In this document: positions 11,265 to 19,352 of the stretch, piece after piece
Layout: the number at the start of each line of letters is the position of its first letter
Numbering within the stretch: position 1 is the first letter of the stretch
Source of the DNA: Geomonas sp. Red32
Lineage (GTDB): Bacteria > Desulfobacterota > Desulfuromonadia > Geobacterales > Geobacteraceae
Length of the DNA stretch: 64,000 bases
Assembly (NCBI RefSeq): GCF_023652955.1
Contig: NZ_JAKLOY010000001.1
Span: 1,302,001-1,366,000 of the forward strand
Direction of reading: 5' to 3'
Program-made: the position numbers and the translations under genes
Notes under the pieces: model-generated
The model's input: the letters and a program-made list of their open reading frames with translations, nothing else
What the model was told of the DNA's origin: nothing
The model's database searches: none

Positions 11265-11283
11265 GGCCGGTCCGGGGGATGAC

Positions 11284-12036
11284 ATGAGACTATTGGTACT
11301 GGCCTTCCAGTTCCTGACCATAGTACCGATCCCGATCGCGGTGCGCTGCGAGGAGCGCGACCTGGGGCGTTCCATGTCCTTTTTCCCCCTGGTGGGGCTG
11401 GCGCTCGGGGCCATGCTGGCGGGAGCCGACTACCTCCTCTCGCCGGTGCTGCCCCGTGCGGTGGGGGATCTGCTCCTCGTCGTGCTGGTCACCGTGGTCA
11501 CCGGGGCCCTCCACCTCGACGGCCTCTCCGATGTCTGTGACGGCCTGGCTGCCCGGGGATCGAAGGAGCGTTTCCTCGAGGTGATGAAAGACTCGCGGGT
11601 GGGGGCGGTGGGGGCGGTCGCCCTCGTGCTGGCGCTGGGGCTCAAATACCAGGCGCTCCTTGCCCTGCCGGCCTCCTCCAAGCGGGAGGCCCTCCTCTTT
11701 TTCCCGGTGGCGGCGCGCTTTGCCCAGGTACAGATGACGGTGGGGTCGGCGCGGGCCCGCCAAAACGGCCTCGGCTCCGCCTTCCTGACCGGCGCCGGGG
11801 GCGCCCAGTTCGTTACCGCCTTTATCCTCACGCTGGGAATCGGGTTCCTGCTGCTCGGGCTGAACGGGCTCGCCTGCAGCTTCGTTCTCTATTTCGTCAC
11901 CTGGGCCATCAAGAGCTGGTCGCATCGGCGGCTCGGCGGGGTGACCGGCGACGTGATCGGCTGCGCGAGCGAGTTGAACGAGATCGCCGCCCTGCTGGTG
12001 CTCTTGGTGCTTTTCAACCGCGGCTGGCTGAGTTGA
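11284..12036 (+). CDS. cobS: Adenosylcobinamide-GDP ribazoletransferase CobS
   Basis: The 250-residue integral membrane protein has about six hydrophobic segments. The conserved acidic motif DGLSDVCDGLAARGSKERFL is followed by MKDSRVGAVGAVAL, both typical of CobS. It joins adenosylcobinamide-GDP with alpha-ribazole(-phosphate) to form the cobamide (phosphate) at the membrane. It lies 19 bases after cobT and 19 bases before cobC. Confidence 0.95.
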   Translation: MRLLVLAFQFLTIVPIPIAVRCEERDLGRSMSFFPLVGLALGAMLAGADYLLSPVLPRAVGDLLLVVLVTVVTGALHLDGLSDVCDGLAARGSKERFLEVMKDSRVGAVGAVALVLALGLKYQALLALPASSKREALLFFPVAARFAQVQMTVGSARARQNGLGSAFLTGAGGAQFVTAFILTLGIGFLLLGLNGLACSFVLYFVTWAIKSWSHRRLGGVTGDVIGCASELNEIAALLVLLVLFNRGWLS

Positions 12037-12055
12037 AACAAGGAGTCTTATTAAC

Positions 12056-12652
12056 ATGATGGAGATGACCCGGATCTATCTCGTCCGCCACGGAGAGGTC
12101 GACCCTTCCCACTGCTACAACGGCCACCGCGACGTCGACCTCACCGAGCGAGGCGTGGAGCAGTACCACCAGTTGAAGCCGCGTCTCGAGCAGGGACGGA
12201 TCTCCGCCTGCTACACGAGCGACCTGACCCGCACGGTCAGGGGAGGGCAGATCCTCGGCGGGCACCTGGGGCTCGATCCCGTTAAGGTGCGCGAGTTGAG
12301 GGAGCTCGACTGCGGCGCGTGGGAGGGGCTTTCGCTGACCGAGATCATGGAGAAGCGCCCGGACGAGTGGGCGGCGCGGCTGGCCGACCTGGCCGGCTTC
12401 CGCGGCCACGGCGGGGAAAGTGTCGGCCAGTTAGCCGGCCGCGTGCTCCCGGCCCTGCGCGAGATCGTGGAGAGGCACCGCGGCGAGGAGGTGCTGGTGG
12501 TGGCGCATGGCGGCGTCAACCGCGTCATCCTCATGGATGTCCTCGGCGCCCCCTTGGCCAACATGTTCAGCGTCGAACAGCGCTACGGCTGCCTCAACGT
12601 GATCGACTACTTCGCCGACGGCAACGCGGTGGTGAAGCTGGTGAACGGCTAG
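12056..12652 (+). CDS. cobC: Alpha-ribazole phosphatase (histidine phosphatase family)
   Basis: The 198-residue protein has the phosphoglycerate-mutase-like RHG motif YLVRHGE (H12 as phosphoacceptor), a conserved SDLTRTVRG block, and the second histidine in VVAHGGVNR. In cobamide operons this enzyme removes the phosphate from alpha-ribazole phosphate or cobamide phosphate. AAGGAG precedes the ATG by nine bases. The function assignment rests on the family plus its position between cobS and cbiA. Confidence 0.9.
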   Translation: MMEMTRIYLVRHGEVDPSHCYNGHRDVDLTERGVEQYHQLKPRLEQGRISACYTSDLTRTVRGGQILGGHLGLDPVKVRELRELDCGAWEGLSLTEIMEKRPDEWAARLADLAGFRGHGGESVGQLAGRVLPALREIVERHRGEEVLVVAHGGVNRVILMDVLGAPLANMFSVEQRYGCLNVIDYFADGNAVVKLVNG

Positions 12653-12679
12653 GGCGGAGATGGGGAGCCAGGGGATCTC

Positions 12680-14221
12680 ATGAAAAGCGTGGTGATTGCG
12701 GCGCCGCACAGCGGCTCGGGTAAGACCACCGTCACCCTCGGCATCATGGCCGCCCTGAGGAGGCGCGGGCTTTTGGTCGCCCCCTTCAAGGTCGGGCCCG
12801 ATTTCATCGATCCCGGCTACCATGCCCTGGCCACCGGCCGGATCTCCGTCAACCTCGACGGCTGGATGTGCGGCCGCGACTTTGTCAGGAGCACCTTCGC
12901 CCGCCATACCGAGGGAGCCGACATCGCCGTGGTGGAAGGGGTGATGGGGCTCTTCGACGGCATGGACGGGGTAAGCGACGCCGGGAGCAGCGCGGAGGTG
13001 GCCAAGTTGCTCGATGCCCCCGTAGTGCTGGTGGTGGACGCCCGCAGCCAGGCCCGTAGCGCCGCCGCCCTCGTCCACGGCTTCGCCTTCTTCGATCCGG
13101 AGCTCCGGGTGGCGGGGGTGATCTTCAACAACGTCGGGAGCGACAACCACGAGCGCCTCTTGCGCGATGCGATGGCCGCCTCGCTGCCGGACATCGCCGT
13201 CGTCGGCTGCCTCCCCCGGGACCCGGAGCTGGCCATCCCGTCCCGGCACCTGGGCTTGACCACCGCGGACGATAACCCGCTCTCCCCCGGCTTCCTCGCC
13301 CATTTGGTTGAGGTCGCCGAGCGGTATATCGACCTGGACTTCCTGGTGGGGAGACGCGGCATCCAAGGCAAATCCCCCCTGTCCCCCTTTTCACAAGGGG
13401 GGGGCAGGGGGACATCCTCCACTGTGGAGGGGCCGCGGGGCTCTTTCGCCATCATCCCCCCTCCCCTGGAGGGAGGGGGCGAGGGGGTGGGGGAAGCTGG
13501 CAAGAAAGAAGGAGTTTGCTGCGCCACCGTCCTTGCCCGGCCATATGCGCCTGCCGGCGCAGCCGCCGAACCCGTCGGCACGGTTATCGCCGTTGCCCGC
13601 GACGCCGCCTTTTGTTTCGTCTACGAGGATAACCTCCGTCTTCTGAGGGAATCCGGCGCCGAGCTTCGCTTCTTCTCCCCGCTGGCGGGCGACGACCTCC
13701 CCGCTGGCGTGGGTGGGATCTACCTCCCCGGCGGCTACCCCGAGCTCTTCGCCGGGGAGCTCGGCCGCAACGCCGCGCTGATGGAGAGCGTGCGGCAGGC
13801 GGTGGCGGCCGGAATGCCGGTCTACGCCGAGTGCGGCGGGTTCATCTATCTCACCCGTGGCGTGCGAAGCGGGGACGGCTTCCATCCCTTGGCCGGTGTC
13901 TTCCCGGTCGAGACCCGGATGCTCCCCCGCCGCAAGGCGCTGGGTTACCGCGAGGTGGAGCTTATGGCCGCCACCACGCTGGGGGGCAAGGGCGCCATCG
14001 CCCGCGGGCACGAGTTCCACTACTCCGAGATGGAGGAGATGCCTCCCTCGGTCGAGCGGGTTTACACGGTAAAAAGAAGGGGCGTCGTCATCGGCACCGA
14101 GGGGTACCGGATCGGCAACTGCCTCGCCTCTTATATTCATCTCCATTTCGGCGGCTCGCCCGCCATGGCATCAAGCTTTGTGGGACACTGCAGGGCGTAC
14201 AGAGAAAGGAGTGTCCTATGA
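12680..14221 (+). CDS. cbiA: Cobyrinate a,c-diamide synthase CbiA with repeat-derived insert
   Basis: The 513-residue protein is ~50 residues longer than usual CbiA/CobB. The N-terminal ATP-binding domain has [17 protein letters not shown] and [12 protein letters not shown]. The C-terminal glutamine amidotransferase domain has the catalytic cysteine in [10 protein letters not shown] and [10 protein letters not shown]. It amidates the a and c side chains of cobyrinate. Between IDLDFLVG and [10 protein letters not shown], residues ~229-274 are encoded by C-rich repeats and are low-complexity ([20 protein letters not shown]). The insert keeps the frame open and sits in the interdomain linker, so the enzyme may still work. 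The stop overlaps the bzaF start by four bases. Confidence 0.93.
   Translation: MKSVVIAAPHSGSGKTTVTLGIMAALRRRGLLVAPFKVGPDFIDPGYHALATGRISVNLDGWMCGRDFVRSTFARHTEGADIAVVEGVMGLFDGMDGVSDAGSSAEVAKLLDAPVVLVVDARSQARSAAALVHGFAFFDPELRVAGVIFNNVGSDNHERLLRDAMAASLPDIAVVGCLPRDPELAIPSRHLGLTTADDNPLSPGFLAHLVEVAERYIDLDFLVGRRGIQGKSPLSPFSQGGGRGTSSTVEGPRGSFAIIPPPLEGGGEGVGEAGKKEGVCCATVLARPYAPAGAAAEPVGTVIAVARDAAFCFVYEDNLRLLRESGAELRFFSPLAGDDLPAGVGGIYLPGGYPELFAGELGRNAALMESVRQAVAAGMPVYAECGGFIYLTRGVRSGDGFHPLAGVFPVETRMLPRRKALGYREVELMAATTLGGKGAIARGHEFHYSEMEEMPPSVERVYTVKRRGVVIGTEGYRIGNCLASYIHLHFGGSPAMASSFVGHCRAYRERSVL
13366..13500. repeat. Two C-rich repeats inserted in the cbiA coding sequence
   Basis: 13366-13420 is a family A copy (CCCCCCTGTCCCCCTTTTC then ACAAGGGGGGGG and CAGGGGG). 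13455-13498 is a family B copy built on CCCCTCCCCTGGAGGGAGGG, as at 30250-30292. Both are read through in frame as residues ~229-274 of CbiA. The ends are approximate. Confidence 0.75.
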
Positions 14222-15525
14222 AGACACAGATCGAACAGGCCCGCGACGGGGTGGTTACCCCGCAGATGGCCCAGGTGGCTGCAGACGAGGGATTCACCGC
14301 CGAGTATGTAAGGGAAAAGGTGGCCGAAGGGAAGATCGTCATTCCCTGGAGCCGGATCCATAAGCCGCGGGTGGCCGGTATTGGGCAAGGACTCGGGACC
14401 AAGGTCAACGCCTCCATCGGGACCTCCTCCGACATCATCGACTACGAAGCAGAGGTCCGCAAGGCGAAGGCCGCCGAGGAGACCGGCGCCGATACCCTTA
14501 TGGAGCTTTCGGTGGGGGGCGACCTGGACCGGGTGCGGCGCGAAGTCATCGGGGCCGTCAACCTCCCGGTGGGGAACGTTCCCCTCTACCAGGCCTTCTG
14601 CGAGGCGGCCAGGAAGTACGGCGACCCCAACAAACTCGATGAAGAGATGCTCTTCGAGATTATCGAGCGCCAGTGCGCGGACGGGATGTCCTTCATGGCC
14701 GTTCATTGCGGGATCAACCTCTACACCCTGGAGCGACTCAGGAAGCAGGGATACCGCTACGGCGGCCTGGTCTCCAAGGGGGGCGTCAGCATGGCGGCCT
14801 GGATGATCGCCAACCGCCGCGAGAACCCGCTCTACGAGAAGTTCGACCGGGTGGTGGAGATCCTCAAGCGCTACGACACCGTCCTCTCGCTCGGGAACGG
14901 CCTTAGGGCCGGCGCCATCCACGATTCCAGCGACCGCGCACAGATCCAGGAGCTCTTGATCAACTGCGAGCTTGCCGAGATCGGGCGCGAGATGGGATGC
15001 CAGATGCTGGTCGAGGGGCCGGGTCACGTCCCGCTGGACGAGGTGCAGGGGAATATCCAGCTCCAGAAGCGGATGAGCGGCGGTGCCCCCTACTACATGC
15101 TGGGCCCCATCTCCACCGACGTGGCCCCTGGCTTCGACCACATCACCGCCGCCATCGGGGCCGCCCAGTCCTCGCGTTTCGGTGCCGACCTGATCTGCTA
15201 CATCACTCCGGCCGAGCACCTGGCGCTTCCCAATGAGGAGGACGTCCGCGCCGGTGTCAAGGCGGCCAAGGTTGCTGCCTACATCGGCGATATGAACAAG
15301 TACCCGGAAAAGGGACGCCAGCGCGACAAGGAGATGAGCAAGGCGCGCCGGGACCTCGACTGGCAGAAGCAGTTCGAGCTGGCCCTCTATCCCGAGGACG
15401 CCGCCGCCATCCGCAAGAGCCGGGTCCCCGAGGACGAGCAGACCTGCACCATGTGCGGCGACTTCTGCGCTTCGCGCGGGGCCGGCAAGATCTTCGCCGC
15501 CGACCTGCGCGGGGACAAGATCTAA
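14218..15525 (+). CDS. bzaF: 5-hydroxybenzimidazole synthase BzaF (ThiC paralog)
   Basis: The 435-residue protein is of the ThiC radical-SAM superfamily: [46 protein letters not shown], and a C-terminal cysteine cluster C410-X2-C413-X3-C417. That spacing is one residue shorter than the CX2CX4C of E. coli ThiC. ThiC makes the thiamin pyrimidine; the paralog BzaF converts the same substrate, aminoimidazole ribotide, to 5-hydroxybenzimidazole, the anaerobic B12 lower-ligand precursor. I choose BzaF because the gene is fourth-from-last in a cobamide operon behind a cobalamin riboswitch, has no TPP riboswitch, and overlaps cbiA by ATGA. A true ThiC cannot be excluded from sequence alone. Confidence 0.82.
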   Translation: MKTQIEQARDGVVTPQMAQVAADEGFTAEYVREKVAEGKIVIPWSRIHKPRVAGIGQGLGTKVNASIGTSSDIIDYEAEVRKAKAAEETGADTLMELSVGGDLDRVRREVIGAVNLPVGNVPLYQAFCEAARKYGDPNKLDEEMLFEIIERQCADGMSFMAVHCGINLYTLERLRKQGYRYGGLVSKGGVSMAAWMIANRRENPLYEKFDRVVEILKRYDTVLSLGNGLRAGAIHDSSDRAQIQELLINCELAEIGREMGCQMLVEGPGHVPLDEVQGNIQLQKRMSGGAPYYMLGPISTDVAPGFDHITAAIGAAQSSRFGADLICYITPAEHLALPNEEDVRAGVKAAKVAAYIGDMNKYPEKGRQRDKEMSKARRDLDWQKQFELALYPEDAAAIRKSRVPEDEQTCTMCGDFCASRGAGKIFAADLRGDKI

Positions 15526-15536
15526 AGGGAGTCGTC

Positions 15537-16277
15537 GTGCGGTTCGCTTACATCACACCAGTCCTGCTGCTGATCGCCACCCCGGCCCACGCCATGCACA
15601 TCTCGGAGGGGATCCTCCCCTTCTCGTGGGCGGCGATCTGGTATGCGGTGGCCGCCCCCTTCGTTGCGCTGGGGGTGAGAAGGCTGAACATCCTCGGCCG
15701 GGACGATCTTTCGCTCAAGCCCCTGGTCGGGTTGCTGGCGGCGGTGGTCTTCATCATCTCCTGCATGCCGATCCCGGTCCCTACCGCAGGCACCTGTTCG
15801 CACCCGTGCGGCACCGGCCTCTCCGCGGTGCTGGTGGGGCCACTGGTGAGCGTGCTGATCGCTTCCGTCGCCCTCCTTATCCAGGCGCTCTTTCTCGCCC
15901 ACGGAGGGCTCTCCACCCTGGGTGCCAACATCCTCTCCATGGGGATCGTGGGATCGTTTGCGGGTTGGGGGGTGTACCGGGCTATCCGCCGGATGGGGGG
16001 AGGCGTGGCGCTGGCCGGTTTCATCGCCGGCGTCGCGGCCGACTGGTCGACCTATGCGGCTACCGCCCTGGTCCTTGCGCTGGGGATCCGGGGCGACGCG
16101 CCGCTCATCCCCCTATTCACCAAGGTGGCGCTGGCCTTTCTGCCCACCCAGCTTCCCCTCGGCATCCTGGAAGGGGTGATCACCGCCGGGATGCTCAAGC
16201 TGCTTTACAACAAACGTCCCGATCTCCTCGTCAAGATGAAGGTGATTACGGAAAGGGAGCTGCCGAGTAATGGGTGA
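15537..16277 (+). CDS. cbiM: Cobalt ECF transporter substrate-binding subunit CbiM
   Basis: The 246-residue membrane protein starts at GTG 15537 behind AAAGGGAG. It opens with a signal peptide ending ATPAHA, after which the mature protein would begin MHISEGILP. In CbiM/NikM proteins this N-terminal Met-His binds the metal, so processing here is expected to matter. The conserved PIPVPTAGTCSHPCGTGL segment supplies further metal-site residues. It overlaps cbiN by eight bases and forms the Co2+ uptake system with cbiN, cbiQ and cbiO. Confidence 0.95.
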   Translation: MRFAYITPVLLLIATPAHAMHISEGILPFSWAAIWYAVAAPFVALGVRRLNILGRDDLSLKPLVGLLAAVVFIISCMPIPVPTAGTCSHPCGTGLSAVLVGPLVSVLIASVALLIQALFLAHGGLSTLGANILSMGIVGSFAGWGVYRAIRRMGGGVALAGFIAGVAADWSTYAATALVLALGIRGDAPLIPLFTKVALAFLPTQLPLGILEGVITAGMLKLLYNKRPDLLVKMKVITERELPSNG

Positions 16278-16560
16278 GGGGCGCAAAAGCTACAGGGTAA
16301 AGGTGGCCGCGGCCCTGTTTGTCGCCGTCCCCCTGCTTTTCTTTGCCGTAAAATCGTGCTATTTCTCCGGGAAGTCCTGGAACGGTGTCGACGAAGCGGT
16401 GGTGGAGAAGATCGCCAAGGAGCACGGCCGTCAGGCTGCCGCTCCCCTGCTCGATCCCGGCTCTGGCGACCTTTTGCTGTTCCTGTTCCTGCTGGCCGGA
16501 GCGGTGGGAGGTTTCGCGGCAGGATACTGCTGGCGCGACTTGGTCAAAAAAAATGATTAA
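16270..16560 (+). CDS. cbiN: Cobalt transporter accessory subunit CbiN
   Basis: The 96-residue protein has two membrane segments (residues ~10-28 and ~68-88) joined by a periplasmic loop beginning W-N-G-V-D. This is the CbiN architecture. CbiN stimulates metal loading of CbiM. The start overlaps the end of cbiM and the gene sits in the standard MNQO order. Confidence 0.9.
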   Translation: MGEGRKSYRVKVAAALFVAVPLLFFAVKSCYFSGKSWNGVDEAVVEKIAKEHGRQAAAPLLDPGSGDLLLFLFLLAGAVGGFAAGYCWRDLVKKND

Positions 16561-16575
16561 CCGTCAGGAAACGTG

Positions 16576-17337
16576 ATGCACCATTTCACCCCCCACAATC
16601 CGTCAGCGACCCACCTGCTGACCCGGCTCGACGCCCGGGTGAAGCTCCTCTGTGTGCTGGCGCTGCTCCTCATGGTGATCAGCTGTCACGGAATGGTCTT
16701 CCCGCTGGTGGTGGCCTTTCTCTGCTGTCTGCTCTGCCTGCGACTCGGGTTGCCGGCCAAGCTGCTTTTGCTCCGTTTTTCCGAGCCCCTCTTCATTGCC
16801 TCCGGGGTGCTCCTCTTGAAGCTCTTCTTCAGTGGCCACCTGCCGCTCTTCACCTTGGATATCTTCGGGCTCCATCTCACCGGCTACCGCGACGGGCTCC
16901 TCGACGGCGCCGCCATCGCCAGCCGGATCATGGGCGGGGTATCGCTGGTGGCCCTCTTCGGCTTCGCCACCCCCTTCACCGAGGTAATGGCGGCTCTCTC
17001 CTGGCTGAAGGTCCCGCAGGCCCTGGTGGACGTGTCCCTGTTCGCCTGGCGCTATCTCTTCCTGCTCATCGAGGAGGCCCAGGTGGTCTACCAGGCGCAG
17101 AGAAACAGGCTCGGCTATGCGGGGTACCGGCGGGGGCTCTCCTCCTTCGGGACCTTGGCCGGTGTGCTGGTCATCAAGGCCTTCGACAACAGCCAAAACG
17201 TCACCACCGCCATGGTCCAGCGCGGCTACGACGGCCGGATGCCGATGCTGTCCCACCAGCCGTTCCGGGGTGCCGAAGTGGCGCTCTCCATCCTCGTGGT
17301 GGCCGCCATGGGAGTGCTCCGGATGCTGGTGGTCTAG
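16576..17337 (+). CDS. cbiQ: Cobalt ECF transporter transmembrane subunit CbiQ
   Basis: The ~253-residue protein has about five membrane segments and the two coupling motifs that contact the ATPase: the Ala-Arg-Gly-type segment here reads QRNRLGYAGYRRG and AMVQRGYDGRMP. The opening HLLTRLDARVKLL is typical of EcfT/CbiQ. ATG 16576 is used; a GTG three bases upstream is equally possible. Confidence 0.93.
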   Translation: MHHFTPHNPSATHLLTRLDARVKLLCVLALLLMVISCHGMVFPLVVAFLCCLLCLRLGLPAKLLLLRFSEPLFIASGVLLLKLFFSGHLPLFTLDIFGLHLTGYRDGLLDGAAIASRIMGGVSLVALFGFATPFTEVMAALSWLKVPQALVDVSLFAWRYLFLLIEEAQVVYQAQRNRLGYAGYRRGLSSFGTLAGVLVIKAFDNSQNVTTAMVQRGYDGRMPMLSHQPFRGAEVALSILVVAAMGVLRMLVV

Positions 17338-17347
17338 GGGGGAGGCT

Positions 17348-18196
17348 ATGGACGATGTCAGGATTTCAGCGAAGATAGAGAATTTCCGGTACCCGGACGG
17401 GACGGTCGCCCTCTCGGGCATCGACCTCGGGGTGGTCCGCGGGGAGTTCACCGGCATTCTCGGTTCCAACGGCTCCGGCAAGACTACCCTCCTCAAGGCT
17501 ATGGACGGGCTGGTCAAGGGGTACCAAGGCGAAGTGCTGCTGGATGGAGAAAACGTCCTACGTCTGCATCCCCGCGATATCTACCGCAAGGTCGGCCTGG
17601 TGTTCCAGAATCCCGACGACCAGCTGTTCGCCGCCTCGGTCTTCGAGGATGCCGCCTTCGGGCCCCGCAACATGGGATGCCCGGAGCCGGAAGTCCGCGA
17701 GCGGGTGGAGGCAGCGCTGGCCAGTGTGGACATGGCGGGACATGCCGCCAAGTCGATCCACAACCTGAGCTACGGTCAGAAGAAGCGGGTCTGCATCGCC
17801 GGCCTACTCGCTATGGGGCATGAGATCCTGCTTTTGGACGAGCCGACCGCCGGCCTCGACCCGATGGGGGAGTACCGGATGATGGAGCTCCTGACCCGCC
17901 TCAACCGCGAGAAAGGGGTCACCATCGTCATGGCAACCCACAGTGTAGACCTGGTGCCGGTCTTTCTCCACCGGCTCCACATCCTCAGCCGCGGGGCCTT
18001 GGTCAGGGGGGGCGCCCCCGAGGAGGTCCTCACCGCTCCCGACGAGCTGCAACAGGTCAAGCTGCGCCTGCCGCACATCGCCGAGCTGATCTACCGTCTC
18101 AAGCACGAGGAAGGGGTTCCATTTGGCCGGATCCCGCTCACCATCGGTGAGGCCAGGAGAGAAATTGTGGAGACGCTGGGCCGCCAAAAGGGATGA
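17348..18196 (+). CDS. cbiO: Cobalt ECF transporter ATPase CbiO
   Basis: The 282-residue ABC ATPase has Walker A GSNGSGKTTLL, Q-loop VFQNPDDQLF, signature LSYGQKKRV, Walker B ILLLDEPTAGLDP and the switch histidine in MATHSVDL. It powers cobalt import with CbiMNQ. The ATG follows GGAGGCT. It is the last gene of the riboswitch operon and is followed by a strong terminator. Confidence 0.95.
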   Translation: MDDVRISAKIENFRYPDGTVALSGIDLGVVRGEFTGILGSNGSGKTTLLKAMDGLVKGYQGEVLLDGENVLRLHPRDIYRKVGLVFQNPDDQLFAASVFEDAAFGPRNMGCPEPEVRERVEAALASVDMAGHAAKSIHNLSYGQKKRVCIAGLLAMGHEILLLDEPTAGLDPMGEYRMMELLTRLNREKGVTIVMATHSVDLVPVFLHRLHILSRGALVRGGAPEEVLTAPDELQQVKLRLPHIAELIYRLKHEEGVPFGRIPLTIGEARREIVETLGRQKG

Positions 18197-18221
18197 CCCT
18201 GCCGGAAAGATGTAAGCCTCC

Positions 18222-18253
18222 AAAAGAGCTGCCAATGGGCGGCTCTTTTTTTT
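18222..18253 (+). terminator. Terminator of the cobamide/cobalt operon
   Basis: The stem AAGAGCTGCC/GGCGGCTCTT has one T-G pair and a four-base loop and is followed by eight T residues, 25 bases after the cbiO stop. Confidence 0.88.
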
Positions 18254-18864
18254 GTGCGCGGAACGCCGACCGGCATGGGCGGGCTCGGAGTGGTAGGTGA
18301 AAAGGCTAAGACTTTTATTTCATTAAAGACGAAACACATGTTTTATTTTGTCCGGCGCCGGACACCACCCGAGCGAATGTGGACTAATATTTCTTGGCGA
18401 TAAAATAGACCTGTCATTCCGATGGTTTGTAAGGATAATTCCTGCTGGTAACCATATGGTAACGCGTAAATGACGAAACTGTCATAAAAGCAAAGACTTG
18501 ACGGAGTGGAACAGGAAATGTTCTTTTACCAAGCCTGAGTATCATGATGTTTTATCGTTTTTAAATAACTGGTAATGCAACATAAATTCTTTTGGAAAGG
18601 CAATGATTGTTGCTTGCGTTCAATAATTTATAGAATAAAGTTTTATGGCATCTATATTGAGCTAATTGCCCGACAACAAAAGATAAAGCAATAAAAGTAA
18701 TAACTACATTGAAAAAAATCTAAAAGAACTTGACAGAGGGCTAATTTGGTCTTATAAATTCCATCACAAAATTAATTCCATTGTTTTAATGTAACCTTGG
18801 TTGCGCACCACTCATTGGTTGCCGGTTGCGCGATATTGCGGTGTTTGGAATGTCGTAATTCTTA
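18254..18864. other. AT-rich intergenic region
   Basis: The region has no convincing gene on either strand. It is clearly richer in A and T than its neighbours and contains several poly-A/T stretches. Near 18791 it shares the 14-mer AACCTTGGTTGCGC with the spacer of the inverted repeat at 42578-42694. It may contain promoters for the small genes downstream or old horizontally acquired DNA. Confidence 0.5.
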
Positions 18865-18952
18865 TGAGGCCGCACGACCGAGGGTGCGGAGGCGCCGCCA
18901 GCTGACGGCGTCTCATGCCTCACTACGAAGCCTGAGCCAGCGTTATGGCTCA
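18865..18952 (+). ncRNA. Candidate structured leader RNA (three-way junction plus hairpin)
   Basis: An outer helix TGAGGC/GCCTCA (18865-18870 with 18917-18922) encloses CGCAC/GTGCG (18871-18888) and CGCCG/CGGCG (18893-18910). A further hairpin TGAGCC/GGCTCA (18933-18952) ends five bases before the AAAAGGAG ribosome site of the next small gene. All helices are perfect. I do not recognise it as a known riboswitch; GEMM, TPP and SAM motifs are absent. It could be a cis-regulator or a separate small RNA. Confidence 0.4.
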
Positions 18953-18968
18953 CAAAAGGAGTCCGATC

Positions 18969-19073
18969 ATGGGAAAGATCATCTGGGGCTGGAGTATCGT
19001 TTATGCGGTAGTAGTGGGGGTGTACGGAATGTATCTTCTGAAGAAGTACCTGTTCACCAAGGATAAAAAGTAG
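18969..19073 (+). CDS. Small single-span membrane protein (34 aa)
   Basis: A strong AAAAGGAG lies eight bases before the ATG. The peptide opens MGKIIWGWSIVYAVVVGVYG, a single hydrophobic helix, and ends in a lysine-rich tail (LLKKYLFTKDKK), so the C-terminus is probably cytoplasmic. No family is recognised. It starts MGK and has a similar layout to the next small gene, suggesting a related pair. Confidence 0.6.
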   Translation: MGKIIWGWSIVYAVVVGVYGMYLLKKYLFTKDKK

Positions 19074-19140
19074 CGGGCACCGTTTTGATCACTTGCCTGC
19101 CCTAAGGGCCGGCTATCAATACACGGTAAGGAGTGAAAAG

Positions 19141-19233
19141 ATGGGAAAACTGTTTGTGCTTCTCGGAGTTGTGTACGCGGTCATGGTTGCGGTGCAGATT
19201 CTGTCGGGAATGCTCGGCAAGAAGCAGGCGTAA
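19141..19233 (+). CDS. Small single-span membrane protein (30 aa)
   Basis: GGTAAGGAG precedes the ATG by seven bases. The peptide opens MGKLFVLLGVVYAVMVAVQI, one hydrophobic helix, and ends GKKQA. It shares the MGK start, a VVYAV-type core and a basic tail with the 34-residue gene 67 bases upstream. A strong terminator follows. The function is unknown; small membrane peptides of this kind often modulate a larger membrane complex, but nothing here says which. Confidence 0.6.
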   Translation: MGKLFVLLGVVYAVMVAVQILSGMLGKKQA

Positions 19234-19305
19234 CCGGGAGAAGTCAGCGGCGATGCTGACCGATCTGCAAAGAAGCAGGCGTCTTCGGATGCTGTAGGAA
19301 GAGTT

Positions 19306-19341
19306 GAAAGGGGGGTGGACCACCAGGTCCACCCCCCTTTC
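19306..19341. terminator. Bidirectional terminator
   Basis: A perfect 16-bp stem, GAAAGGGGGGTGGACC paired with GGTCCACCCCCCTTTC, has a four-base loop between the small membrane-protein genes and the convergent transglutaminase gene. Confidence 0.85.
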
Positions 19342-19352
19342 GCGTTCCGGTC

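Noticed and set aside
14218..15525. Calling this gene plain thiC of thiamin synthesis
   Set aside because: There is no TPP riboswitch and no thi neighbours; its place in a cobalamin-riboswitch operon favours BzaF, though ThiC remains the alternative.
18781..18968. GEMM (cyclic-di-GMP/cGAMP) riboswitch
   Set aside because: The conserved GCAAACC and CGCAAAGCC elements are absent, so only a generic structured RNA is claimed.
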